Positions 1 to 5,740 of a stretch of DNA of 5,740 nucleotides are shown piece after piece. Where the stretch lies: assembly GCA_013816325.1 (NCBI GenBank), contig JACDEP010000107.1:1688-7427 (forward strand). The letters are read 5' to 3'. The first letter of the stretch is position 1; each line of letters begins with the position of its first letter. Position numbers and translations under genes: made by a program. The stretch comes from Methylotenera sp. Its GTDB lineage: Bacteria; Pseudomonadota; Gammaproteobacteria; Burkholderiales; Methylophilaceae. Below the pieces are notes generated by a model, which saw nothing but the letters and a program-made list of their open reading frames with translations, was not told where the DNA came from and did not search any database.

Positions 1-566
1 CTAAACAACAGCTCTATAATCATTTGGCCAGTGGCATTATCAAGATTACCGGTAGGCTCATCCGCAAAAAGGATTGAGGGCTGGGTTGCAAAGGCACGTG
101 CAATAGCAACACGCTGCTGCTCGCCGCCTGATAACTGCTTGGGGTAATGTAGTACGCGGTGACTCAAGCCTACTTTATTAAGCGCATCCATACTACGCAC
201 TTTGGCATCCGCATGATTTTTAAGCTGCAATGGCAGCATTACGTTTTCTAGCGCTGTCAGTGAGGGCAATAATTGAAATGATTGGAAAACAAAGCCCATA
301 TGCTTTGCCCGTTCAAGCGCACGGCCATCTTCATCCAAGCTACTAAAGTGCCTGCCTTGGATTTGAACGATTCCTTTTGTAGGCACGTCCAACCCGGCAA
401 GCAGGCTAAGTAAGGTAGACTTTCCTGAACCTGAGCTGCCGATAATGGCGACCTGTTCGCTCGCGGCGATCTCAAGATTTAACCCTTGTAAGATGCGAAT
501 GTCATTATCATTGCTGTGTATTTCATAAAATAAATCTTGTGCCTGAATTATCAAAGGATGTTGCAT
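1..566 (-). CDS. ybbA: ABC transporter ATP-binding protein, YbbA/LolD type (3' end cut off by window edge)
   Basis: This is the ATPase subunit of a MacB/LolD-class ABC system, working at the inner face of the cytoplasmic membrane with a YbbP-like permease expected just beyond the left edge. Translating from ATG 566-564 gives 188 complete codons with no stop. Visible motifs are Walker A GSSGSGKST (residues 43-51, nt 440-414), a Q-loop in FVFQSFQLLPSLTALENV (Q95), the signature LSGGEQQRVAIARA (145-158) and Walker B SILFADEPTGNLD (164-176). The D-loop is present; the H-loop histidine would lie past the edge. The family is usually about 220-235 residues, so roughly 35-45 are missing because of the window, not a mutation. 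The E. coli ybbA gene is likewise divergent from tesA, which favours YbbA over LolD; the sequence alone does not separate them firmly. The substrate is unknown. No strong Shine-Dalgarno is seen; GGA lies about 11 nt upstream of the ATG. Confidence 0.9.
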   Translation of the reverse strand, partial: MQHPLIIQAQDLFYEIHSNDNDIRILQGLNLEIAASEQVAIIGSSGSGKSTLLSLLAGLDVPTKGIVQIQGRHFSSLDEDGRALERAKHMGFVFQSFQLLPSLTALENVMLPLQLKNHADAKVRSMDALNKVGLSHRVLHYPKQLSGGEQQRVAIARAFATQPSILFADEPTGNLDNATGQMIIELLF

Positions 567-572
567 TTAATG
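553..572 (+). promoter_or_regulatory. Candidate ribosome binding site and start of the tesA-like gene
   Basis: AAAGGA at 553-558 lies 11 nt before ATG 570. It is the only Shine-Dalgarno-like match in front of any of the possible in-frame starts (TTG 537, ATG 558, 570, 591, 633). It sits inside the first codons of the divergent ybbA-like gene, so the tesA leader would have to begin within that gene. A TAAAAT at 526-531 could serve as a -10 element, but its best -35 (TTATCA, 505-510) has a short 15-nt spacer. This is weak evidence. Confidence 0.25.
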
Positions 573-1247
573 TTGTTCCGCTTATTTTTAATGTTTAAGA
601 GTGTGGCCAAGCCAGTAGTGACCGCTGAAAGAATGGTAATTATTAGTCTGCTAAGTATGATTTTTGTTGCATGGCCTACGCAAGTAATGGCGGCTAAACC
701 CGTTATATTAATCTATGGTGACAGTTTATCGGCGGGCTATGGTCTTGCACAGCATCAAGGCTGGGTGACTTTACTGCAAAATAAGCTCGAAACTGAGCAC
801 TACCCATATACAGTGGTGAACGCTAGTATTAGCGGGGAAACAACCAGCGGCGGTCTAAGCCGGTTCGCTAGCACCCTGGCTAAAATTCAGCCAGAAATCG
901 TACTGCTGGAATTAGGCGCCAATGATGGTTTGCGCGGACTGCCCTTAAAAAACATGGCGGATAATTTGGAAGCCATCATCAAGAAAACAAAAAAAATCGG
1001 AGTTAAAGTATTGCTAATCGGGATGAGAATCCCACCTAATTATGGCCCTCAATACACCCAACAATTCAGCAATACTTATCCGCAGTTAAGTAAGGAGTAC
1101 CAAGTACCATTGGTGTCATTCATGCTGGAAAATGTAGCAGCGAAAAGTCAATTGATCCAAGATGATGGCTTGCACCCGAACGCATTAGCTCAATCTCTTA
1201 TTTTGGACAATATCTGGCCTGTACTAAAACCACTGCTTAAGAAATAA
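570..1247 (+). CDS. tesA: Secreted SGNH/GDSL-family arylesterase / acyl-CoA thioesterase I-like
   Basis: This is a periplasmic SGNH hydrolase resembling E. coli TesA (thioesterase I / lysophospholipase L1 / arylesterase), which cleaves acyl esters and thioesters. From ATG 570 (225 aa) the four family blocks are present: GDSLSAGYG with nucleophile Ser52, the oxyanion glycine in ISGETTSGG (Gly89), GAND (Asn118), and DGLHPN with Asp199 and His202 of the triad. The N-terminus looks like a signal peptide: a basic region, then a hydrophobic run MVIISLLSMIFVAW, and a cleavage site VMA|AKP near residue 41. E. coli TesA is 208 aa, so a shorter start is possible. ATG 591 gives 218 aa and a well-formed signal peptide but no Shine-Dalgarno. 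ATG 633 gives 204 aa but no positive residue before the hydrophobic core. I chose 570 for its upstream AAAGGA. The last 11 bp overlap the end of tilS on the other strand. The physiological substrate cannot be read from the sequence. Confidence 0.88.
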   Translation: MLFRLFLMFKSVAKPVVTAERMVIISLLSMIFVAWPTQVMAAKPVILIYGDSLSAGYGLAQHQGWVTLLQNKLETEHYPYTVVNASISGETTSGGLSRFASTLAKIQPEIVLLELGANDGLRGLPLKNMADNLEAIIKKTKKIGVKVLLIGMRIPPNYGPQYTQQFSNTYPQLSKEYQVPLVSFMLENVAAKSQLIQDDGLHPNALAQSLILDNIWPVLKPLLKK

Positions 1248-2691
1248 CATTCGAGGCCAACACGTTTCGCCACATGATTTCAAGACCCTGCTCGTTTGCT
1301 GAGGCCTGTAACTCATGAGCAATACCAATTCCAGGCACATATGCCAAAGTATCATCCCAATAAATCAGCGGTAATTGCTCGCGCTGCCATGGCGGAATAT
1401 GGGCCTCTTGCATCAGGTATTTGAGGGTGCGGGTAGGTCTGACAGCATGAGGCTTGAAGCGCTCCCCTCCCTGGCGATTAGTGATACGCAATTTGTTGAT
1501 ACCTAACTTAAGCGCTATGCCTTTACCAATCACTTGCTTGAATTCTAGTTGGCTGCCGTTTGGCAACATTAGCTGAGTTTCACCGTTCCAAACTAAATCA
1601 TAGGCTTCCATAGGTTGCGTATTTATAATTTGAGAATTGAGGTACGCTCTATTTTGAAAACGCCGTAAGGTAAGGCATTGCGGCTGGTTATCAATGAGTA
1701 ACTTGCTGGTTAACTGTATACTTAAATTCGCATCAGGCTTGGCATCAAGTAACTGGCCCATCACTTCATTTAAATGTTCCGCACTTGGCATTAAAAGTTG
1801 ATTCTGAGCAAACCACCAGCGCAGGCAATTTTTAGCACGGGCGGGGTCCAATAACCGCAAGCCTTGTAGACATAAGCTATTATCTTTTAGCAGTGATTCT
1901 GCATCCAACGCAGCCAAGCTATCTAACAAATGATTTGCTTCAGCAATATGTGCTGCCGTTCTTGCAATGACCGACTTGATCGCCGGGTAGCGCGCCTCTA
2001 GCACCGGCATGACTTCATGGCGCACAAAGTTACGCTCATAATGCGTATTGTTATTACTTTCGTCCTCACACCATTCAATATCATAATGCTTAGCGTAGTC
2101 ACTTAATGCAGCCCTGGGCACATTCAGTAATGGTCTCAGCAAGCGGGTTGTATGATCAACATTCGCCATAGCAGATAAACCTTTTATACCTGCGCCGCGG
2201 AACAATTGCAGTAAAAGCGTTTCTGCTTGGTCATCTTGGTGATGGGCAGTTACCACAAAGTCTAAGCAATCCACTTTCGATTGGTGTTTGAATAGAGCTT
2301 CATAGCGTAGTGCCCGGGCAGCAGCCTCTACGCCTAGACTGGAATTTTTATCAATATCCAGGCGAACAATCTGTAACGGGATTTGTAATTGTTGGCATTG
2401 TTGACTGCAAAAGTCGGCCCACTTATCTGCATTAGGACTTAAGCTATGATGCACATGCATAGCATGTAACTCAAATAGAATATGACTTTTAGCTTCAGCC
2501 AGCAGATGCAATAAAACGCAGGAATCAAGGCCGCCGCTCAGCGCTAGCAAAAGCCCAGACTTAGGCTTTAGGTGTTCAGCTAGGAATGCATTGAGAGGTA
2601 TTGCGAGGGAATGTCCTGAAGTTGGAGCTTCAGGACTAGACGCTAACTTTCGCCTAGGTCTGCTTTTCTGCGACTTCTTTGAATTTACCAT
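1237..2691 (-). CDS. tilS: tRNA(Ile)-lysidine synthase TilS
   Basis: This cytoplasmic N-type ATP pyrophosphatase attaches lysine to C34 of the CAU-anticodon tRNA-Ile2, making lysidine so that the tRNA reads AUA and is charged with isoleucine. The 484-aa protein has the ATP loop LSGGLDS (51-57), HVHHSLSPNADKWADFC (79-95), GVEAAARALRYEAL (120-133), TAHHQDDQAETLLLQLFRGAG (148-168) and EDESNNNTHYERNFVRH (209-225). The C-terminal TilS domain carries RFKPHAVRPTRTLKYLMQE (411-429). The length is slightly above the usual 430-480. The excess is a basic N-terminal extension (KKSQKSRPRRK, then a Ser/Pro-rich linker) that places the ATP loop at residue 51, where E. coli TilS has it near residue 20. No other ATG, GTG or TTG occurs in frame between 2691 and the ATP loop region, so the start is well constrained. 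No clear Shine-Dalgarno precedes it. The first 38 bp overlap accA, which suggests translational coupling. Confidence 0.96.
   Translation of the reverse strand: MVNSKKSQKSRPRRKLASSPEAPTSGHSLAIPLNAFLAEHLKPKSGLLLALSGGLDSCVLLHLLAEAKSHILFELHAMHVHHSLSPNADKWADFCSQQCQQLQIPLQIVRLDIDKNSSLGVEAAARALRYEALFKHQSKVDCLDFVVTAHHQDDQAETLLLQLFRGAGIKGLSAMANVDHTTRLLRPLLNVPRAALSDYAKHYDIEWCEDESNNNTHYERNFVRHEVMPVLEARYPAIKSVIARTAAHIAEANHLLDSLAALDAESLLKDNSLCLQGLRLLDPARAKNCLRWWFAQNQLLMPSAEHLNEVMGQLLDAKPDANLSIQLTSKLLIDNQPQCLTLRRFQNRAYLNSQIINTQPMEAYDLVWNGETQLMLPNGSQLEFKQVIGKGIALKLGINKLRITNRQGGERFKPHAVRPTRTLKYLMQEAHIPPWQREQLPLIYWDDTLAYVPGIGIAHELQASANEQGLEIMWRNVLASNVIS
2613..2636 (-). repeat. Perfect 9-bp stem-loop just downstream of the accA stop, inside tilS codons 19-27
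   Basis: Arms GTCCTGAAG (2613-2621) and CTTCAGGAC (2628-2636) are perfectly complementary around a 6-nt loop. In the accA-tilS transcript the stem begins 17 nt after the accA stop codon (2656-2654). No U-run follows, so it is not a standard intrinsic terminator. It lies in the Ser/Pro-rich, probably poorly constrained N-terminal linker of TilS. A role in mRNA stability, processing, or coupling of the two genes is inference. Confidence 0.55.
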
Positions 2692-3631
2692 AGCCCATTA
2701 AGCGCTCATAACGGCTAACTAATAAGGATTTAACAGATTTGATTTTAAGTTTGGGTAGCTCTTCTTTTAATGCCGCACTTAAACTTTTCATTACGGTTTC
2801 AGGCGAGCGATGCGCCCCACCCATAGGTTCGGCAACAATACGGTCAACAAGGCCTAGCAATTTTAGGCGGTCTGCGGTAATTGCTAGTGATTCTGCGGCT
2901 ATTGAAGCTTTATCCGCGCTTTTGTACAGAATAGAAGCACAACCTTCAGGCGAAATAACGGAGTAAGTACCGTATTGCAACATCAGTAATTTATCCACCA
3001 CGCCTAATGCCAACGCTCCACCCGAACCGCCTTCGCCGATAATCACACCGATAATGGGTGTTTTTAGCTCAGCCATCACATACAAATTACGCGCAATCGC
3101 TTCCGATTGGCCACGTTCTTCCGCGCCGATGCCCGGGTAAGCACCCGGTGTATCGATCAGTGTAATAATAGGAATATTAAATTTTTCTGCTAGGCGATAC
3201 AAACGCAATGCTTTGCGATAGCCTTCTGGACGCGGCATACCGAAGTTGCGGTATTGGCGCTCTTTCACATCACGACCTTTTTGGTGGCCAATGACCATCA
3301 CCGGTTGCCCATCAAACCTTGCTAAGCCGCCTACAATCGCCGGATCATCTGAGTATGTACGGTCGCCATGCAACTCTTCAAAATCGGTAAACATGCCATT
3401 GATGTAATCCAATGTATAAGGGCGTTGTGGATGGCGGGCTAACTGCGAAATTTGCCATGCAGATAAATTGCCATAAATCTCTTCAGATAACTTTTTGTTT
3501 TTCTTTTCAAGTGCCACTAACTCTTTGGATATATCCAGCGCGTCATTGTCATCATGTGCTGATTGCAGGCCTTCAATCTTGGCTTCTAATTCAGCGATAG
3601 GCTGTTCAAAATCTAAATAACTTATTTTCAT
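2654..3631 (-). CDS. accA: Acetyl-CoA carboxylase carboxyltransferase subunit alpha
   Basis: This is the alpha subunit of the carboxyltransferase half of acetyl-CoA carboxylase. With AccD it moves the carboxyl group from carboxybiotin on AccB to acetyl-CoA, giving malonyl-CoA for fatty-acid synthesis in the cytoplasm. The 325-aa product (E. coli 319) is full length. It opens with MKISYLDFEQPIAELEAKIE and a charged helical segment, then HPQRPYTLDYI (67-77), DRTYSDDPAIVGGLARFDG (90-108), GHQKGRD (115-121), TLIDTPGAYPGIGAEERGQ (157-175), the glycine-rich oxyanion region GEGGSGGALALG (199-210) and SPEGCASILYK (227-237). It ends with RYERLMGYGKFKE. The start is set by this conserved N-terminus. 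AGGA on the coding strand (3648-3645) lies 13 nt upstream, longer than ideal. It follows dnaE by 41 bp and overlaps tilS by 38 bp, consistent with one operon. A possible promoter of its own lies at the end of dnaE. Confidence 0.98.
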   Translation of the reverse strand: MKISYLDFEQPIAELEAKIEGLQSAHDDNDALDISKELVALEKKNKKLSEEIYGNLSAWQISQLARHPQRPYTLDYINGMFTDFEELHGDRTYSDDPAIVGGLARFDGQPVMVIGHQKGRDVKERQYRNFGMPRPEGYRKALRLYRLAEKFNIPIITLIDTPGAYPGIGAEERGQSEAIARNLYVMAELKTPIIGVIIGEGGSGGALALGVVDKLLMLQYGTYSVISPEGCASILYKSADKASIAAESLAITADRLKLLGLVDRIVAEPMGGAHRSPETVMKSLSAALKEELPKLKIKSVKSLLVSRYERLMGYGKFKEVAEKQT

Positions 3632-3655
3632 GCTTTAACTTGTTTCCTGAAAATC

Positions 3656-3676
3656 TTAGGCAGACATTAAGCCTAA
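3656..3676 (-). repeat. Inverted repeat TTAGGC-N9-GCCTAA in the dnaE-accA junction
   Basis: Six-bp perfect arms at 3656-3661 and 3671-3676 flank a 9-nt centre. The repeat starts at the dnaE stop codon, lies at the base next to the TATAAT described below, and would span the predicted transcription start of accA. It is too short, and lacks a following U-run, for a terminator. It could be an operator for a dimeric regulator or a weak leader hairpin. A chance occurrence cannot be excluded. Confidence 0.3.
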
Positions 3677-5740
3677 TTATATAGGATTTTTACGTTGTCA
3701 CGGCTTAACCATTCAGTTAAGCCTGCAATCAACTCATCGTTCAAATCAACTCGCCAATCGTTGCCCAGCATTAATTCTACCTTGCTAGTCTTGTTATGAT
3801 ATTCCACTTTGACTGCACACCCACGCTGCTCATCGGATGCAGATTTGAGGTAAGGCTTCAATAATGTTTTCAATTTCAAAGCGTCGGATTGACCATTGCA
3901 TGAAATCTTGAGGAAACTTGCTTTGCTGTTCCGCAAGGTTGATAAATCATGCAACTTCCTTGCATTCACACGGATTCCGCCAGAAAAATCATCATTGCTG
4001 ACTCGGCCTTCAACGATAATAAGCTGGTCATCTCGTAATAGTTTTTGGTGCTGATTCAATAATTCATTGCCAACCACTACTTCGATCCGTGTCGTACCAT
4101 CATCTAAAGTGACAATCGCCATTTTCCCACGTTGAGTCATGCGCACACGAATACCAGTGACGATACCAGCTAACAATTGCGGCTGTTCTTTAGGGCTTAA
4201 ATTCGCCAATGTGGTGTTGATGAATTGGCCTAAGTCCTTCTGGTAGGCCCAGTATGGATGACCGCTGAAATAAAACCCCAATGCGGCCTTTTCTTCCTGC
4301 AGGCGCTGCTGTTCTGGCCATGCCGGCACATTCGGTAGCACATGCACTGCACTATCCGCCGCTGCGCCAAACAGGCTATTCTGGTTACTATTGGCGCTAT
4401 TCTGTTCCGCAGCTGCCATGGCCATACCCACTGCAGATAGCATCGCGTTACGGTTTGGCGACAGGCTATCGAATGCACCGGCGCGGATGAGTGATTCAAC
4501 CACTCTACGGTTTACCTTACGTAAATCCAGACGATTACAGAAATCAAATAAATCTTTAAAAGGACCATCCTTACGACGCGATTGCAAAATCACCTCAATC
4601 GCCGCCGCACCGGTACCTTTTACAGCACCTAAGCCGTAAAGCACCTGGTTCTTACTAATGGGTTTGAATTTGAATTCGCTCTGATTAATGTTCGGCGCTA
4701 ACACTTCTACTTGGTTAGGAGCGCAATCATCATAAAAGATATGCACACTGTCCGTGTTGTTCATGTCTGCAGACATGGTTGCCGCCAGGAATGCAGCAGG
4801 ATAATGGGCTTTTAAATAAGCGGTTTGGTAAGCCACTAACGCATAGGCTGCAGCATGTGACTTATTGAAACCATAGCCCGCGAACTTCTCTAACAAATCG
4901 AAGAGCTCGGTGGCTTGCCTCTCGGTCATGTTATTTTTTACAGCACCCTCGGTAAATGCCTTACGTTGGGCATCCATCTCTTCTATTTTCTTTTTACCCA
5001 TGGCGCGACGCAATAAATCGGCGCCACCTAGACTATATCCCGCGACTATCTGGGCAATCTGCATTACCTGCTCTTGGTAAACAGCAATTCCGTAGGTTTC
5101 CTTCAAGATAGGCTCAGTCAGCGGATGTGGATATTCAACGCGCTGCTTACCGTGCTTACGGCGGCAAAAATCGGGAATCAAGTCCATAGGGCCCGGGCGG
5201 TATAAAGCTACCAATGCGATAATGTCTTCAAAGCAATCGGGCAGCGCTTGTTTCAGCATATCCTTCATGCCGCGCGATTCTAGCTGGAACACCGCTGTAG
5301 TATTAGCTGTTTTGAGTAACTGAAAAGTGGGCTTGTCATTCAAGGGCAAAGTAACGAATGATAACGGCAGCAGGCTTTCCGCTGCTCGTTGTTGATTGAC
5401 ATTTTCCAAAGCCATATCCAAGATAGTCAGCGTGCGTAAACCCAGGAAGTCGAATTTGACCAAACCTACGGCTTCAACGTCATCTTTATCGTACTGGCTT
5501 ACTAGGCTTGCGCCATCAGCTTGGCAATAAATTGGGGAGAAATCAGAAATCTTGCCCGGGGAAATCAGTACACCGCCTGCGTGCATGCCAACGTTACGCA
5601 CTATGCCTTCTAGCCGTAACGCCAGCTCTAGCAGCTCTTTAACCTCTTCTTCATTCTCACGGCGTTCGGCTAATTGCGGCTCTTTTTGCAGCGCTACAGA
5701 AAGCGTGATACCTAATTCCAAGGGAATCAATTTTGCAATG
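3673..5740 (-). CDS. dnaE: DNA polymerase III subunit alpha, C-terminal part (5' end beyond window)
   Basis: This is the catalytic subunit of the replicative DNA polymerase III holoenzyme (C-family polymerase). The reading frame is open through the right edge, giving about 689 codons that align with E. coli DnaE from roughly residue 459 to the end (family about 1,150-1,160). A TTG at 5730 is an internal leucine codon and not the start. The PHP domain and catalytic Asp401/Asp403 lie outside. The third catalytic aspartate (E. coli Asp555) is present in VKFDFLGLRT (codon 5451-5449). Further landmarks are TTAVFQLESRGMKD, ALVALYRPGPMDLIPDF, YGIAVYQEQVMQIAQ, RRAMGKKK and KFAGYGFNKSHAAAYALV. A helix-hairpin-helix part (about 4650-4470) includes GLGAVKGTG and RKVNRRVVESLI. 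A clamp-binding pentapeptide QNSLF (4383-4369) follows, corresponding to E. coli QADMF, then an OB-fold (about 4170-3960) with TLDDGTTRIEVVV. The gene ends normally at TAG 3675-3673. accA follows 41 bp downstream on the same strand, as in many proteobacteria. Confidence 0.97.
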   Translation of the reverse strand, partial: IAKLIPLELGITLSVALQKEPQLAERRENEEEVKELLELALRLEGIVRNVGMHAGGVLISPGKISDFSPIYCQADGASLVSQYDKDDVEAVGLVKFDFLGLRTLTILDMALENVNQQRAAESLLPLSFVTLPLNDKPTFQLLKTANTTAVFQLESRGMKDMLKQALPDCFEDIIALVALYRPGPMDLIPDFCRRKHGKQRVEYPHPLTEPILKETYGIAVYQEQVMQIAQIVAGYSLGGADLLRRAMGKKKIEEMDAQRKAFTEGAVKNNMTERQATELFDLLEKFAGYGFNKSHAAAYALVAYQTAYLKAHYPAAFLAATMSADMNNTDSVHIFYDDCAPNQVEVLAPNINQSEFKFKPISKNQVLYGLGAVKGTGAAAIEVILQSRRKDGPFKDLFDFCNRLDLRKVNRRVVESLIRAGAFDSLSPNRNAMLSAVGMAMAAAEQNSANSNQNSLFGAAADSAVHVLPNVPAWPEQQRLQEEKAALGFYFSGHPYWAYQKDLGQFINTTLANLSPKEQPQLLAGIVTGIRVRMTQRGKMAIVTLDDGTTRIEVVVGNELLNQHQKLLRDDQLIIVEGRVSNDDFSGGIRVNARKLHDLSTLRNSKASFLKISCNGQSDALKLKTLLKPYLKSASDEQRGCAVKVEYHNKTSKVELMLGNDWRVDLNDELIAGLTEWLSRDNVKILYN
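3676..3701 (-). promoter_or_regulatory. Candidate sigma-70-type promoter for accA (and tilS)
   Basis: On the minus strand a perfect -10 hexamer TATAAT (3681-3676) overlaps the dnaE stop region. GTGACA (3701-3696), matching five of six bases of TTGACA, is 14 nt upstream, shorter than the preferred 16-18. The predicted start near 3669 would leave a leader of about 38 nt to the accA ATG. The good -10 is seen directly; promoter activity is inference, and the short spacer lowers confidence. Confidence 0.35.
4762..4777. repeat. 16-bp perfect palindrome within dnaE
   Basis: CATGTCTGCAGACATG reads the same on both strands with no spacer. It encodes the conserved Met-Ser-Ala-Asp-Met segment of DnaE (minus strand), so codon choice plus protein constraint can explain it. 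No regulatory role is claimed. Confidence 0.4.

Noticed and set aside
257..475. Minus-strand open frame of 72 codons
   Set aside because: It is out of frame inside the ybbA-like ATPase, whose Walker A, signature and Walker B motifs all lie in a different continuous frame covering the same bases.
2739..2966. Plus-strand open frame of 75 codons antisense to accA
   Set aside because: It mirrors a conserved part of accA, has no recognisable domain and no supporting start signal.
3133..3148. GC-rich hairpin CCGGGT-AAGC-ACCCGG in accA
   Set aside because: It encodes the conserved Pro-Gly-Ala-Tyr-Pro-Gly segment, so the two Pro-Gly codon pairs account for the symmetry; there is no terminator-like U-run.
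3412..3600. Plus-strand open frame of 62 codons antisense to the accA 5' part
   Set aside because: A shadow of accA coding sequence with no recognisable protein features.
3656..3676. dnaE terminator
   Set aside because: The 6-bp stem with a 9-nt loop is weak and is followed by GATTTTC, not a true U-run, so it is kept only as a possible operator or leader repeat.
4230..4639. Three overlapping small open frames (one minus, two plus) within dnaE
   Set aside because: They lie fully within the conserved dnaE frame and the translations look like random out-of-frame peptides rich in Arg, Ala and Cys.
5728..5730. TTG as a possible start of a shorter dnaE
   Set aside because: The frame stays open upstream to the window edge and the preceding residues (IAK before LIP) match the DnaE family, so this is an internal leucine.
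1..5740. Search for a new mobile, defence, RNA or biosynthetic system
   Set aside because: All but a few dozen bases are accounted for by conserved housekeeping genes on either strand. I saw no direct-repeat array, transposase, integrase, tRNA or riboswitch-like leader.

Overview
The window is an almost fully coding stretch of a proteobacterial chromosome. It carries five protein genes: an incomplete ABC-transporter ATPase (ybbA-like) at the left edge, a periplasmic GDSL esterase (tesA-like), tilS, accA, and the 3' part of dnaE running off the right edge. Protein features point to Betaproteobacteria: AccA opens with a DFEQPIAELEAKIE-type start and has a GKFKE tail, and DnaE has a YRPGPMDLIPDF motif. 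The base composition is moderate and slightly AT-leaning, and dnaE-accA-tilS are directly adjacent. A member of Nitrosomonadales, for example Methylophilaceae (Methylotenera or Methylophilus-like), would fit. That placement is inference from memory and not a search result.

Layout. From the left edge to 566 (minus strand) lies the N-terminal part of a LolD/YbbA-type ATPase. Its start codon nearly abuts the start of the divergent plus-strand tesA-like gene (about 570 to 1247). This divergent pair is also found in E. coli, where ybbA-ybbP lies divergent to tesA. The tesA-like gene meets tilS tail to tail with an 11-bp overlap of coding sequence and no terminator hairpin. The minus-strand series then reads, in transcription order, dnaE (5740 to 3673), 41 bp of spacer, accA (3631 to 2654), and tilS (2691 to 1237), whose first 38 bp lie inside the end of accA. 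E. coli has the related order dnaE-accA-ldcC-yaeR-tilS, so this looks like a compact version of a conserved housekeeping cluster.

How the genes relate. dnaE (replicative polymerase), accA (first committed step of fatty-acid synthesis) and tilS (decoding of AUA codons by lysidine modification of tRNA-Ile) are growth-linked essential functions, probably transcribed together. The dnaE/accA spacer carries a perfect TATAAT and a small inverted repeat at the expected transcription start, so accA-tilS may also have its own promoter. A perfect 9-bp stem-loop lies just past the accA stop, inside the tilS N-terminal extension, where it could affect accA-tilS coupling. The YbbA-like ATPase and TesA-like esterase are a separate envelope-related divergent pair.

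No mobile element, CRISPR array, RNA gene or new defence or biosynthetic system is visible. There is no non-coding stretch longer than about 70 bp. The notable points are fine-scale gene-junction features and not a new system.
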